From the NCBI RefSeq assembly GCF_014636175.1, contig NZ_BMDW01000003.1, positions 1 to 64,000 on the forward strand: a stretch of 64,000 bases of DNA, read 5' to 3'. The translations under genes were made by a program, and so were the position numbers. Below the pieces are notes generated by a model that worked only from the letters and a program-made list of their open reading frames with translations, did no database searches and was not told the DNA's origin. This DNA comes from Sphingomonas psychrolutea (GTDB lineage: Bacteria; Pseudomonadota; Alphaproteobacteria; Sphingomonadales; Sphingomonadaceae). Of this stretch, positions 17,109 to 24,295 are shown one piece after another; the stretch's first letter is position 1, and each line of letters opens with the position of its first letter.

Positions 17109-17741
17109 ATGTTTTCTCAGGGGGGCGCGATCATTAGTTTCCGTTCACTGACGTCTGCATTATTATTGGCTTTTGGTGTTCTGGCTACACCAGCTTCCGC
17201 ACAGGAGCTGAAGTTTGATTTTAATTCACCCTCGTTCGGCGGAAATCCTTTTAATTCGACCAGCTTGCTTGCAATCGCCACTGCGCAGCGGCCGGCCGCG
17301 AAAACGACTGCTACAGCGCCGTTGACGGCCGCGCAGACGTTCGCCGCGCAATTGCAGGCACGGCTGCTTTCGGCCTTTTCCTCCGGCCTCGTCACCGCGA
17401 TCACGGGCTCGACCTCTGGCACGTCCGGCAGCTACGATTTGGGTGGCCAGCGCGTCACGTTTACGAACGATGGGACGAACATAACCGTTACGATCGTCGA
17501 TGATGCCACGGGCGAAACCACGGTCATCACCGTACCGGTCTATACCTTTGGCAAGACAACGGCGGCGGCAGCGGCCGATCCTGCTCTGGTCCAGACCTCG
17601 GTCGCGGCATCCAAGGCATCGCTTGAGGCATCGTTAGCCGGCGCAGCACCGATCACCGGCTCCACGCTTGCGGCGGCGGGTTCGTTGGACGGAGCGCCGC
17701 TCGATGTCCCGCTGCAACGTGCCGACGGCCTGCAGTTTTAA
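17109..17741 (+). CDS. csgF: Curli assembly protein CsgF
   Basis: The 210-residue exported protein should cap the outer-membrane CsgG pore and help anchor the fibre nucleator at the surface. After a signal peptide (ending TPASAQ, about residue 32) the mature N-terminus carries the CsgF signature LKFDFNSPSFGGNPFNST, followed by LLAIATAQ. In Escherichia coli this segment threads into the CsgG channel. The rest is Ala/Thr-rich with a beta-rich middle (GGQRVTFTNDGTNITVTIVD) and is longer than the E. coli protein (138 residues). The start at 17109 has AAGG upstream; an extension to 17055 lacks a site. csgG follows after nine bases. Confidence 0.88.
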   Translation: MFSQGGAIISFRSLTSALLLAFGVLATPASAQELKFDFNSPSFGGNPFNSTSLLAIATAQRPAAKTTATAPLTAAQTFAAQLQARLLSAFSSGLVTAITGSTSGTSGSYDLGGQRVTFTNDGTNITVTIVDDATGETTVITVPVYTFGKTTAAAAADPALVQTSVAASKASLEASLAGAAPITGSTLAAAGSLDGAPLDVPLQRADGLQF

Positions 17742-17750
17742 GATCGGCCG

Positions 17751-18704
17751 ATGTTCGAACACCAGACCATATCGAAGCTCTCTGGCTTGCTTGCAGCGGC
17801 GCTTGCCATGACGGGCTGTACCGCCGCGCAACAGGCATTCCGGGTCTCGGGCGCGCCCCCTTCGCTCGCGCAGAGTACGCCGTCGCAGCGCGAGCTGTTC
17901 ACGATGCCCGTGCCGGCCCAGCCAATCCCGATCGCTGTGTACGATTTCACCGATCAGACCGGCCAGCTCAAGCCATCGGACAGCATCCAAAGCCTGTCTC
18001 GTGCGGTGACGCAGGGCGGCGCGAGCATGGTGGTGCAATCGCTGCGCGATGCCGGGGATGGCCGCTGGTTCACCGTCGTCGAGCGCGAGCGGTTGGATAA
18101 TTTGCTGAAAGAGCGCCAGATCATTCGCGAGATGCGCAACCGCTATCTGGGCGAAAAGGACACCCCGGCCGAGGTTCTGCCGTCGCTCTTGTTTGCCGGC
18201 ATCGTGCTCGAAGGCGGGATCATCGGCTATGATACGAACCTGAAGACCGGCGGCATCGGCGCTCGCTTCCTCGCGATTGGTGCTTCGACGCAATATCGCC
18301 AGAATAGCGTGACGATCTATCTGCGCGCGGTCAGCGTGAAGACCGGCGAAGTGCTGGCGAGCGTCGTCACCCACAAGAGCATCGTCTCGGTGTCGCTGAA
18401 CGCCAGCACCTTCAAATTCGTTACCTTCGATGAGCTTTTGGAGGCCGAGGCCGGGGTTTCGGTGAACGAACCGACGCAAATTGCCGTCCAGTCCGCGATC
18501 GAAAAGGCGGTCTACGCCTTGATCATGGAGGGTGCGCAGGCCGGCCCCCGCCATCTGTGGAGCTTTTCGGACAGCGCAGCGGGTTCTGCCGCGCTGGCGC
18601 GTTATGCCGCGGAGAAAGCGCGATCGAACGCGCTTACGCGCGTGACGTTTCCGGTCGATTCGCCAAAAGATCAACCAAAGGTCGGGAGAGCGCATGCACA
18701 ATAG
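17751..18704 (+). CDS. csgG: Curli secretion channel CsgG (lipoprotein)
   Basis: The 317-residue lipoprotein forms the ungated outer-membrane pore through which curlin subunits leave. A lipobox LAMTGC places the acylated Cys at residue 23. The family run is clear: IAVYDFTDQTGQLKPSD, then VVERERLDNLLKERQIIRE, IVLEGGIIGYDTNLKTGGIGARFLAIGASTQY, and ATFKFVTFDELLEAEAGVSVNEPTQIAV. It is about 40 residues longer than E. coli CsgG, mainly an N-terminal insert and a C-terminal tail. It follows csgF by nine bases. No csgE, csgC or csgD homologue is in the window. Confidence 0.95.
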   Translation: MFEHQTISKLSGLLAAALAMTGCTAAQQAFRVSGAPPSLAQSTPSQRELFTMPVPAQPIPIAVYDFTDQTGQLKPSDSIQSLSRAVTQGGASMVVQSLRDAGDGRWFTVVERERLDNLLKERQIIREMRNRYLGEKDTPAEVLPSLLFAGIVLEGGIIGYDTNLKTGGIGARFLAIGASTQYRQNSVTIYLRAVSVKTGEVLASVVTHKSIVSVSLNASTFKFVTFDELLEAEAGVSVNEPTQIAVQSAIEKAVYALIMEGAQAGPRHLWSFSDSAAGSAALARYAAEKARSNALTRVTFPVDSPKDQPKVGRAHAQ

Positions 18705-18812
18705 GGGTGAAAATATTCATTTATTGTATTGATGAACCGTAACCACGTTCCTCTTTACCTAAATCGTACAAGCAGTTTTGTTTTTATAGTTATCCACAAT
18801 GGGGTCTATTTT

Positions 18813-19913
18813 ATGATGAAGTCCTTTCTAGTTAGCGCATCGGTCATTGCACTGTCGGTTTTTGCTACCCCGGTAGCTTTCGCGCAGACCGCGGCGACTA
18901 ACGTTACCATTAATACCCAGACGACCACGCAAAAAGGCAACAGCAACCAGATCACGATCAGCCAGGCCACCTCCACTCCAACGCCAGCAGCCAGCGTAAC
19001 AAGCGAAGCCAAGGTCAAGCAGGATGGTGATTTCAACGTTGCGTCCATTACGCAGCTGGGCAAAAGCGATTTCGGGTTCTCGCAAGTCGTTGGTAGCCAC
19101 AATACGGTAACGCAGACCTTCGCCGGCCCGTCGAGTGGTTCGGCCACCAACAATCGCAGTGAAGTCTATCAGTGCGCGACCGCCGCGTGCAGCATAGGTG
19201 GAACAGCGTCCACGTACAACACTGCGACAACCAACCTGTCGGGCACCAACAACGTCAGCTATATCGTGCAGGCGGGCAACGGCAACACCGCGACGACCAA
19301 GTTGACGGGTAATGGCGGCGCCGGCGCAGTCGCAAATGCTGCTATCGAGCAATATACCGACTACAACACTGCGGAAATAGACCAGACTGGAACCTCAGCT
19401 GGGCTTGTCAAGATCATCCAGGGCGTGACCACGGTTGGCGCTACCCGGAACACTCCGGTTACCAGCCCCTACACCATTTCTTCGGCACCGGCAGTGAAGC
19501 TCGGTACCTATCCCCTTGGTGCAAACAACTTCGCCACGGTGACGCAGGCGAGCGGTGCCGATAGTGGTGTTGTCAATGTCTACCAGGGTGCCGACTTCAA
19601 CTTGGCAGTTGCCAATCAAGCTGGCGCGAACCAGTTCGTCGAAATCCGTCAGGATGGCAAGACGTCGGCGGACACCTATGGCAACAACAACGCCAAGGTT
19701 ACCCAGGAGCTTTCGGCTACCACCGCCTCGGCTTATGTTATCCAAGAGGGCCAGAGCAACACACTGACCTTGACCCAGTCGGCCGCAAACGTGAAGGCGG
19801 ATCTGGCCCAGTTCGGCAATCTCAACAAGCTGACGTTGACTCAGGTTACCGCCGGAGCGTCGGCAACCCTGACCCAGACGGGCAATTCCAACACGCTGAC
19901 GATGAGCCAGTAA
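18813..19913 (+). CDS. Curlin-repeat fibre subunit, paralogue 1 (CsgA-like)
   Basis: The 366-residue exported protein is a probable amyloid subunit secreted through CsgG. A signal peptide (MMKSFLVSASVIALSVFATPVAFAQ) precedes imperfect repeats of the curlin type, Q-x-G-x-x-N-x-x-x-x-Q: QKGNSNQITISQ, QDGDFNVASITQ, YTDYNTAEIDQTG, YQGADFNLAVANQ, QTGNSNTLTMSQ at the end. It is more than twice the length of E. coli CsgA. Between repeats lies a CATAAC motif with two Cys residues. The start at 18813 has GGGG eight bases upstream; an extension to 18729 adds an unlikely leader. Over 60 percent of residues appear shared with the next gene. Confidence 0.88.
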   Translation: MMKSFLVSASVIALSVFATPVAFAQTAATNVTINTQTTTQKGNSNQITISQATSTPTPAASVTSEAKVKQDGDFNVASITQLGKSDFGFSQVVGSHNTVTQTFAGPSSGSATNNRSEVYQCATAACSIGGTASTYNTATTNLSGTNNVSYIVQAGNGNTATTKLTGNGGAGAVANAAIEQYTDYNTAEIDQTGTSAGLVKIIQGVTTVGATRNTPVTSPYTISSAPAVKLGTYPLGANNFATVTQASGADSGVVNVYQGADFNLAVANQAGANQFVEIRQDGKTSADTYGNNNAKVTQELSATTASAYVIQEGQSNTLTLTQSAANVKADLAQFGNLNKLTLTQVTAGASATLTQTGNSNTLTMSQ

Positions 19914-19920
19914 GCCCGCG

Positions 19921-19951
19921 CACAGGCGACGTGCTGCGCACGTCGCCTGTG
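19921..19951. promoter_or_regulatory. Perfect hairpin between the two long curlin genes
   Basis: CACAGGCGACGTGC (19921-19934) and its exact complement (19938-19951) enclose TGC. The stem has 14 perfect pairs and begins five bases past the stop codon of the first curlin gene. No T run follows, so it may stabilise the 3' end of upstream mRNA or lower readthrough, setting subunit ratios. Confidence 0.7.
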
Positions 19952-20028
19952 ATCGACCTCAATGCTGCGCCGATTATCCTGACGTGAAGGAAGCCGGTTT
20001 TGTATTTTATCCAAAATCGGCAACCGTT

Positions 20029-21150
20029 ATGACAAAGTTTTTCTTAGCTAGTGCGTCTGTACTTGCTCTGTCTGCGTTCAATACATCAACTGCTCACGCT
20101 AAGGGTCCAGCCCAAAGTATTACGCAAAGCGGACAGAGCAGCCAAATTACGATCGATCAGGTGGGCGGCACAAATAACAGAGTCATAATGGACCAGAATG
20201 GCGACTTCAACGTAGCAAAAGTTACACAAGTTGGTCGAGACGATATCGCCGTTTTGTCTGTTTTTGGCAATTACAACACGGCAACGCAAACTTTTACCGG
20301 CAACGGTGGCGGTGTCACAAACAACGTCAGTCTAATTTTTCAGTGCGGGTACGCTGCGTGCGACGCAAGCGCGTCGGTAACGCCTACGGGCAACACTGCG
20401 ACAAGCAACCTGTCGGGCACCAACGCGTTCAGTTTTATCGGCCAGGCGGGCAACGGCAATATTGCGACGGCAAAGCTTTCGGGTGATGGCGGTAGCAACG
20501 GCTTTTTTAATGCAAATTCTGATATCGAGCAATTTACCGACTACAATACTGCGGAAGTAGATCAGACCGGAACCGCGGCTGGTCTTGTCAAGATCATACA
20601 GGGCGTCACGACGGTTGGTGCTAAACGGGGCGTTGCGATTGGCACTCCCTACTCCACTTCTTCGGCACCGGCAGTAAAGCTCGGTACGTATCCCGTTGGT
20701 GCAAACAACTCCGCCACGGTGACGCAGGCGAGCAGTGCCGATAATGGTATTGCCAACATTTATCAGGGCGCCGATTTCAACCTGGCAACGGCCGACCAGG
20801 CTGGCACAAATCAGTTTGTGGAAATCCGTCAGGACGGGGCCACGTCGAGCGACACCTATGGCAACAACAACGCCAAGGTTACGCAGGAAATTGGCGGCAG
20901 CTCTGCGCAAGCTTATGTCCTCCAAAATGGCCAAAGCAACGCGGTAAGCTTGACCCAGTCGGCCGAAAACGTGACGGCGGATGTCGCTCAGTTCGGCAAT
21001 CACAACCAGCTGACCCTGACTCAGGCAAACGCCGGAGCGGCGATTTATGCCACCCAGACGGGCAATTACAACACAGCGACGTTGCTCCAACAACCCGGCG
21101 CGCCACCTCCTCCTCCTCCTCCTCCTCCTCCTCCTCCTCCCCCAGCCTAA
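20029..21150 (+). CDS. Curlin-repeat fibre subunit, paralogue 2, with polyproline tail
   Basis: The 373-residue exported protein is a close tandem paralogue of the gene at 18813. After a signal peptide (MTKFFLASASVLALSAFNTSTAHA) come curlin-like repeats (ITQSGQSSQITIDQ, MDQNGDFNVAKVTQVG, YQGADFNLATADQAG, QTGNYNTATLLQQ). The two-Cys motif CGYAAC matches CATAAC of paralogue 1. It ends in a run of 14 prolines coded mainly by CCT repeats, which paralogue 1 lacks. The start at 20029 rests on the signal peptide; the ribosome site is weak and an in-frame GTG at 19984 exists. Reading frame and spacing suggest one operon. Confidence 0.87.
   Translation: MTKFFLASASVLALSAFNTSTAHAKGPAQSITQSGQSSQITIDQVGGTNNRVIMDQNGDFNVAKVTQVGRDDIAVLSVFGNYNTATQTFTGNGGGVTNNVSLIFQCGYAACDASASVTPTGNTATSNLSGTNAFSFIGQAGNGNIATAKLSGDGGSNGFFNANSDIEQFTDYNTAEVDQTGTAAGLVKIIQGVTTVGAKRGVAIGTPYSTSSAPAVKLGTYPVGANNSATVTQASSADNGIANIYQGADFNLATADQAGTNQFVEIRQDGATSSDTYGNNNAKVTQEIGGSSAQAYVLQNGQSNAVSLTQSAENVTADVAQFGNHNQLTLTQANAGAAIYATQTGNYNTATLLQQPGAPPPPPPPPPPPPPPA
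21106..21138 (+). repeat. (CCT)11 trinucleotide tract coding polyproline
   Basis: Eleven perfect CCT units lie at the 3' end of the second curlin gene, framed by CCA before and CCC CCA after. The tract stays in frame when units are gained or lost, so slippage would change only the length of the C-terminal proline run. Confidence 0.9.
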
Positions 21151-21228
21151 TATTTGACCCGTGTAGACGAGCAAACCCGCGAAAGGCGGTGCAGTCGGCA
21201 CCGATCAAAGCATCCGGAAGGCCAGACC

Positions 21229-22029
21229 ATGAAATACGGATCTCACCTTGCTACGATCACCTTGGCGTTAGGTTTTGGCGCGCTCGGCGTGAAGCCCGTC
21301 GCGGCCGTGGCCCAACCGGCGGACGCATCCGCCTGTTCCGGCGCGGCCAACGCCGTGTGCGTGACGCAGGTTGGTGATCGCAATGTCGCGACGATCGCGC
21401 TGAATGGAAACACGGCCGGCGGCGTCATCGCCGGGGTCGAGACCGGGAACTTAACCGAAATCGGGTCGTCGCGCAGCACCGGGCCGATCAGCATATCCAG
21501 CCAGATTGCGGGGTCGGTCTCGCAAAGCGGCAACAACAATCACGTTTCGATCGCAATGAATGGGGACAATACCGCCTTCGCCGTTTCCCAACAGGGGAAT
21601 TTCAACAGCGCGACGCAATCCGTCGAGGGATTGAATAACAGCCTGACGCTGCGTCAATCGAGTTCGGACCCCGCCATTGGCAATACCGCGATTCAAGTCC
21701 AGCTCGGCAATGGCAACAGCTCCTTTGCGTCGCAGACCGGGTCGGGCAACACCGCGCGCTTGATTCAATCGCCGACCGCAGAGGCGACTCTGCTCGGGAT
21801 TGGTGCCTTGCTCGACCCGGTAAATCGCACTAGCGAGTCCAACGCGATCGTTCTTGAACAAACGGGGCCGAACAATCAGGCCGATCTGGGCCAGCAAGGC
21901 AACAGCCATAGCATCGCGCTCCGTCAAAACGGTTATGCCCAAATTCTGATTACGCAATCCGGCGTTGGCCGGTCGATTTCGGTTGATCAACCGGTCGGCT
22001 CGGTTGGTGTGCAGATCACCCAATATTAA
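21229..22029 (+). CDS. Curlin-repeat protein, CsgB-like (nucleator or minor subunit)
   Basis: The 266-residue exported protein carries curlin-type repeats after a signal peptide: VCVTQVGDRNVATIALNG, SQSGNNNHVSIAMNG, SQQGNFNSATQSVEG, EQTGPNNQADLGQQGNSHSIALRQ. It is diverged from the two upstream paralogues and ends SVGVQITQY. Two Cys residues lie near the mature N-terminus (SACSGAANAVC). By position and divergence it may be the nucleator CsgB, but minor-subunit status cannot be excluded. GGAAGG nine bases before 21229 supports the start; an extension to 21154 has no signal peptide. Confidence 0.78.
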   Translation: MKYGSHLATITLALGFGALGVKPVAAVAQPADASACSGAANAVCVTQVGDRNVATIALNGNTAGGVIAGVETGNLTEIGSSRSTGPISISSQIAGSVSQSGNNNHVSIAMNGDNTAFAVSQQGNFNSATQSVEGLNNSLTLRQSSSDPAIGNTAIQVQLGNGNSSFASQTGSGNTARLIQSPTAEATLLGIGALLDPVNRTSESNAIVLEQTGPNNQADLGQQGNSHSIALRQNGYAQILITQSGVGRSISVDQPVGSVGVQITQY

Positions 22030-22053
22030 CCAGTACGCGAAGGTCTCTCCTCA

Positions 22054-22602
22054 GTGTTATTCATGCTGCGACATTTGTTGAGGATTGCTGCGATTGCGAG
22101 CGCGACGCTGGCGCTGTCCTTGGGGGTCAGCGAAGGATCCGCGCAAACCAACGATGCAGCGACTGTCGCGCAAATTTCGAATCGTGCCGCAGGCAGTGTG
22201 CCGCCTTCCCCGACAAAGTCGCAGGAAGCGCCGAGAGCGTACATGGTTGAAGCACCCGCCCCTCCCCTATCACCAGCGCGGACGCAGCAAATCGATCTCT
22301 GCGCGCCAGACGTTCCGCGGTCGGTTGAAGCTACGAAAACCTCGGCCTGTTCCAATGTGCGCGCGAAAAGCGATGGCCTCACCGATCCAGCATCAAGGGA
22401 TCGAGTCACTTTGAGCGCCCCCGACACCGATCAAACCGCAGCTACGCGTGCGCCCGGATCGGCACCGGATGCCGATGTGATTGCCAATCGTCTGCGGACC
22501 GGCGACGTGCAGACCTCGGCGATCGCCGATTCGGTTGGCGTCGGACTGCGTGCACCAACCCCGGCGCCGACTTCTGACGCACAACCTGTGGTGCCGCGAT
22601 GA
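22054..22602 (+). CDS. Small secreted protein of the curli operon, unknown
   Basis: The 182-residue product has a signal peptide (ending SEGSAQ, about residue 30) and a mature part rich in Ala, Pro, Thr and Asp without clear domains. It has two Cys residues about 20 apart (IDLCAPDVP, SACSNVRA). GTG at 22054 is preferred over ATG at 22063 because AAGG lies ten bases upstream of it. It follows the CsgB-like gene by 24 bases, and its stop codon overlaps the start of the serine kinase (ATGA), so the two are translationally coupled. I do not recognise the family. A role in curli or in delivery of a kinase substrate is conjecture. Confidence 0.6.
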   Translation: MLFMLRHLLRIAAIASATLALSLGVSEGSAQTNDAATVAQISNRAAGSVPPSPTKSQEAPRAYMVEAPAPPLSPARTQQIDLCAPDVPRSVEATKTSACSNVRAKSDGLTDPASRDRVTLSAPDTDQTAATRAPGSAPDADVIANRLRTGDVQTSAIADSVGVGLRAPTPAPTSDAQPVVPR

Positions 22603-23549
22603 TCCACTGTGCGCTGCCCGCGGCACATCGGTCGCGGCTCGACCCGCGGCAGGACCATTTCGACTATCGCGTCTTCGGCCTGAAGGTTCGATCGGAAATC
22701 AGGTTGTCCGCGCTGATCCCAACCCCGATCGACAGCGCCGATGTAGAGATCCGGCTCGGTGCAGTGCCAAAGCACCAATCGGTCGAACCACTCGGGCTCT
22801 ATGTCGATACCGATGGGCCGATCCTGAACATTGCGAACGTTGGTCGATTCCTGATTGCCAATGGCAACGAGATCATCGTCGAACCGCACGCCCAGGCCTC
22901 GGCGCGCAATGTCGAACTTTATCTGTTGGGGTCTGCGTTCGGGGCGATCCTGCATCACCGGCATTTGCTCCCGCTTCATGCCAATGCGATCGAGATCAAC
23001 GGTCGCGCCATCGCCTTTATGGGGCATTCCGGTGCGGGCAAATCTACGCTTGCGGCGTGGTTTGCCGATCACGGATACCGGATTTTGTCGGATGATGTGT
23101 GCGTCGTCGACTTTGACTCCGCAGGCATAGCCTATGCCAGAGCGGGAATCCCACGGCTGCGCCTATGGAAGGATGCGCTGAAGGTCAGAGGGATTAGCGA
23201 GACGGGTCTGACACGGTCATTCGATGGCCAGGACAAATTCGATATGCCGATCATCGGATCTGGATCTCACGATCCTGTAAGACTCGATGCTATCTATTTA
23301 TTGGGAAAGAATATCGGAGCGACTGACCAGTTGATGATCGAACAGGTTAGCGGTATGGCGGCAGTTGAAGCGATATCGGTCAATACTTATCGCGGTAGTT
23401 TCGTGCCACTTATCGGCGATCGTATCAGGCACATAAAAGACTGCTTAAAACTTACTCAACTTGTAAAGGTTTGTAAGTTCAATCGGCAATGGGATCATCG
23501 GCATTTCGAGCGTGACGTGAGATTATTTCTCAGTAGCGAATTCCCATAA
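22599..23549 (+). CDS. HprK-type serine kinase (RiPP/lasso-associated)
   Basis: The 316-residue protein resembles the HPr kinase homologues found in lasso peptide clusters (ThcK, PadeK types), which phosphorylate a C-terminal Ser of the precursor. The P-loop GHSGAGKST lies at 142-150, then YRILSDDVCVVDFD (Walker B region, about 160-173) and PRLRLWKDALK, as in the family. The precursor candidate at 24102 ends in two serines, which fits. The ATG overlaps the upstream secreted-protein stop codon by four bases, tying it to the curli operon. Its 3' third is richer in A and T than the curli genes, suggesting a join near here. Confidence 0.85.
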   Translation: MIHCALPAAHRSRLDPRQDHFDYRVFGLKVRSEIRLSALIPTPIDSADVEIRLGAVPKHQSVEPLGLYVDTDGPILNIANVGRFLIANGNEIIVEPHAQASARNVELYLLGSAFGAILHHRHLLPLHANAIEINGRAIAFMGHSGAGKSTLAAWFADHGYRILSDDVCVVDFDSAGIAYARAGIPRLRLWKDALKVRGISETGLTRSFDGQDKFDMPIIGSGSHDPVRLDAIYLLGKNIGATDQLMIEQVSGMAAVEAISVNTYRGSFVPLIGDRIRHIKDCLKLTQLVKVCKFNRQWDHRHFERDVRLFLSSEFP

Positions 23550-23586
23550 AACGCTACACAATACATGTGTGGCTATCCAACGGATA

Positions 23587-23874
23587 TTAACCGTCGATAA
23601 GTATAATTACCTTTTCATTGACTAGATATTGGACGAGCTCTTCAACATCTATCTGGCAGGTTGCGATATCGATATCGAACTCGTCACACAAAATGGTACA
23701 GAGATCGGTTAGCGAAATCGGAGTTTTTACAATCTCCCAAATTCTGTTCGCAACTGGATTAAACATATGAAATTTTGACGTATCAATCTGAAGCGCGATC
23801 AATTCCTCATCATGATTTATCTCAATCATCTTGTCTGATCGAGATATCAGAACCCCTTCTTGCATTTTTTTCAT
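23587..23874 (-). CDS. PqqD-family RiPP recognition protein (lasso B1-like)
   Basis: The 95-residue protein has the PqqD fold: an N-terminal beta part (GVLISRSDKMIEINHDEELIALQ), then a helical half (NPVANRIWEIVKTPISLTDLCTILCDEF, VDVEELVQYLVNEKVI-like end). Such proteins bind the leader of a ribosomal peptide precursor and present it to the modifying enzymes; in lasso systems this is B1. The gene faces the kinase (convergent, 37 bases apart) and diverges from the precursor. It is much poorer in GC than its surroundings, a sign of transfer. Two possible ATG starts lie close together (23874 and 23865). Confidence 0.87.
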   Translation of the reverse strand: MKKMQEGVLISRSDKMIEINHDEELIALQIDTSKFHMFNPVANRIWEIVKTPISLTDLCTILCDEFDIDIATCQIDVEELVQYLVNEKVIILIDG

Positions 23875-24101
23875 CCCAGATAGTCCGCGCTTTATTCAGT
23901 ATTGGAAATTATCTCCATAGTTCTGAGATATAGCGGCTACACAGTAGCTGCCCAGACCACGCCCGGCAACGACATTCCTAAAAAAAAGAGCAAGATTTTT
24001 AGCATATTAAGTGGACAGGCGGCTACCGGTACGCCATAACAAAAGCGCGTATGCAGGTGGGTGTTCGCCGCCGATTTCTGCTATTATATTGGAGTGTAAT
24101 T

Positions 24102-24239
24102 ATGACGCTTGGACCAATCATCAGTGCCGATCGCGTGAAAGCATCATGGGTAAAGCCAGTCGTTCGCTCGGTTTCCGCCGGTTCGGCCGAAGCTGCCGGC
24201 GTTACGAACTTTGACGGCCCAGGCACGCAAAGCTCCTAA
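24102..24239 (+). CDS. Candidate lasso-type RiPP precursor peptide
   Basis: The 45-residue peptide lies 56 bases before the synthetase gene. GGAG stands seven bases ahead of the ATG at 24102; an in-frame ATG at 24051 lacks a site. The leader has W16-x-x-P19-x-V21, matching the YxxPxL recognition motif of lasso leaders. The following part (SAGSAEAAGVTNFDGPG) has Asp38, which would close an eight-residue ring with Ala31 or a seven-residue ring with Ala32. The usual Thr at core position -2 is missing. The tail ends QSS, giving the adjacent kinase a C-terminal Ser. The core start and the product are inference. Confidence 0.68.
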   Translation: MTLGPIISADRVKASWVKPVVRSVSAGSAEAAGVTNFDGPGTQSS

Positions 24240-24249
24240 GGTGCGGGCG

Positions 24250-24273
24250 CCATACGGTTTTTAACCCGTATGG
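24250..24273 (+). promoter_or_regulatory. Hairpin between precursor and synthetase
   Basis: CCATACGG (24250-24257) and CCGTATGG (24266-24273) pair perfectly around an eight-base T-rich loop, eleven bases past the precursor stop. There is no T run after it, so partial attenuation or mRNA stabilisation is likely. It would allow more precursor than enzyme to be made, an arrangement known from other proteobacterial lasso operons. Confidence 0.7.
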
Positions 24274-24295
24274 ATGTCTTTGATATTTATACGCT

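Noticed and set aside
18729..18812. N-terminal extension of curlin paralogue 1
   Set aside because: The extension adds a hydrophobic stretch before a clear signal peptide at 18813, which has its own ribosome site.
21103..21147. CCT tract as a CRISPR or tandem-repeat array
   Set aside because: It is a triplet run inside a coding frame with no spacers; no CRISPR array was seen anywhere in the window.
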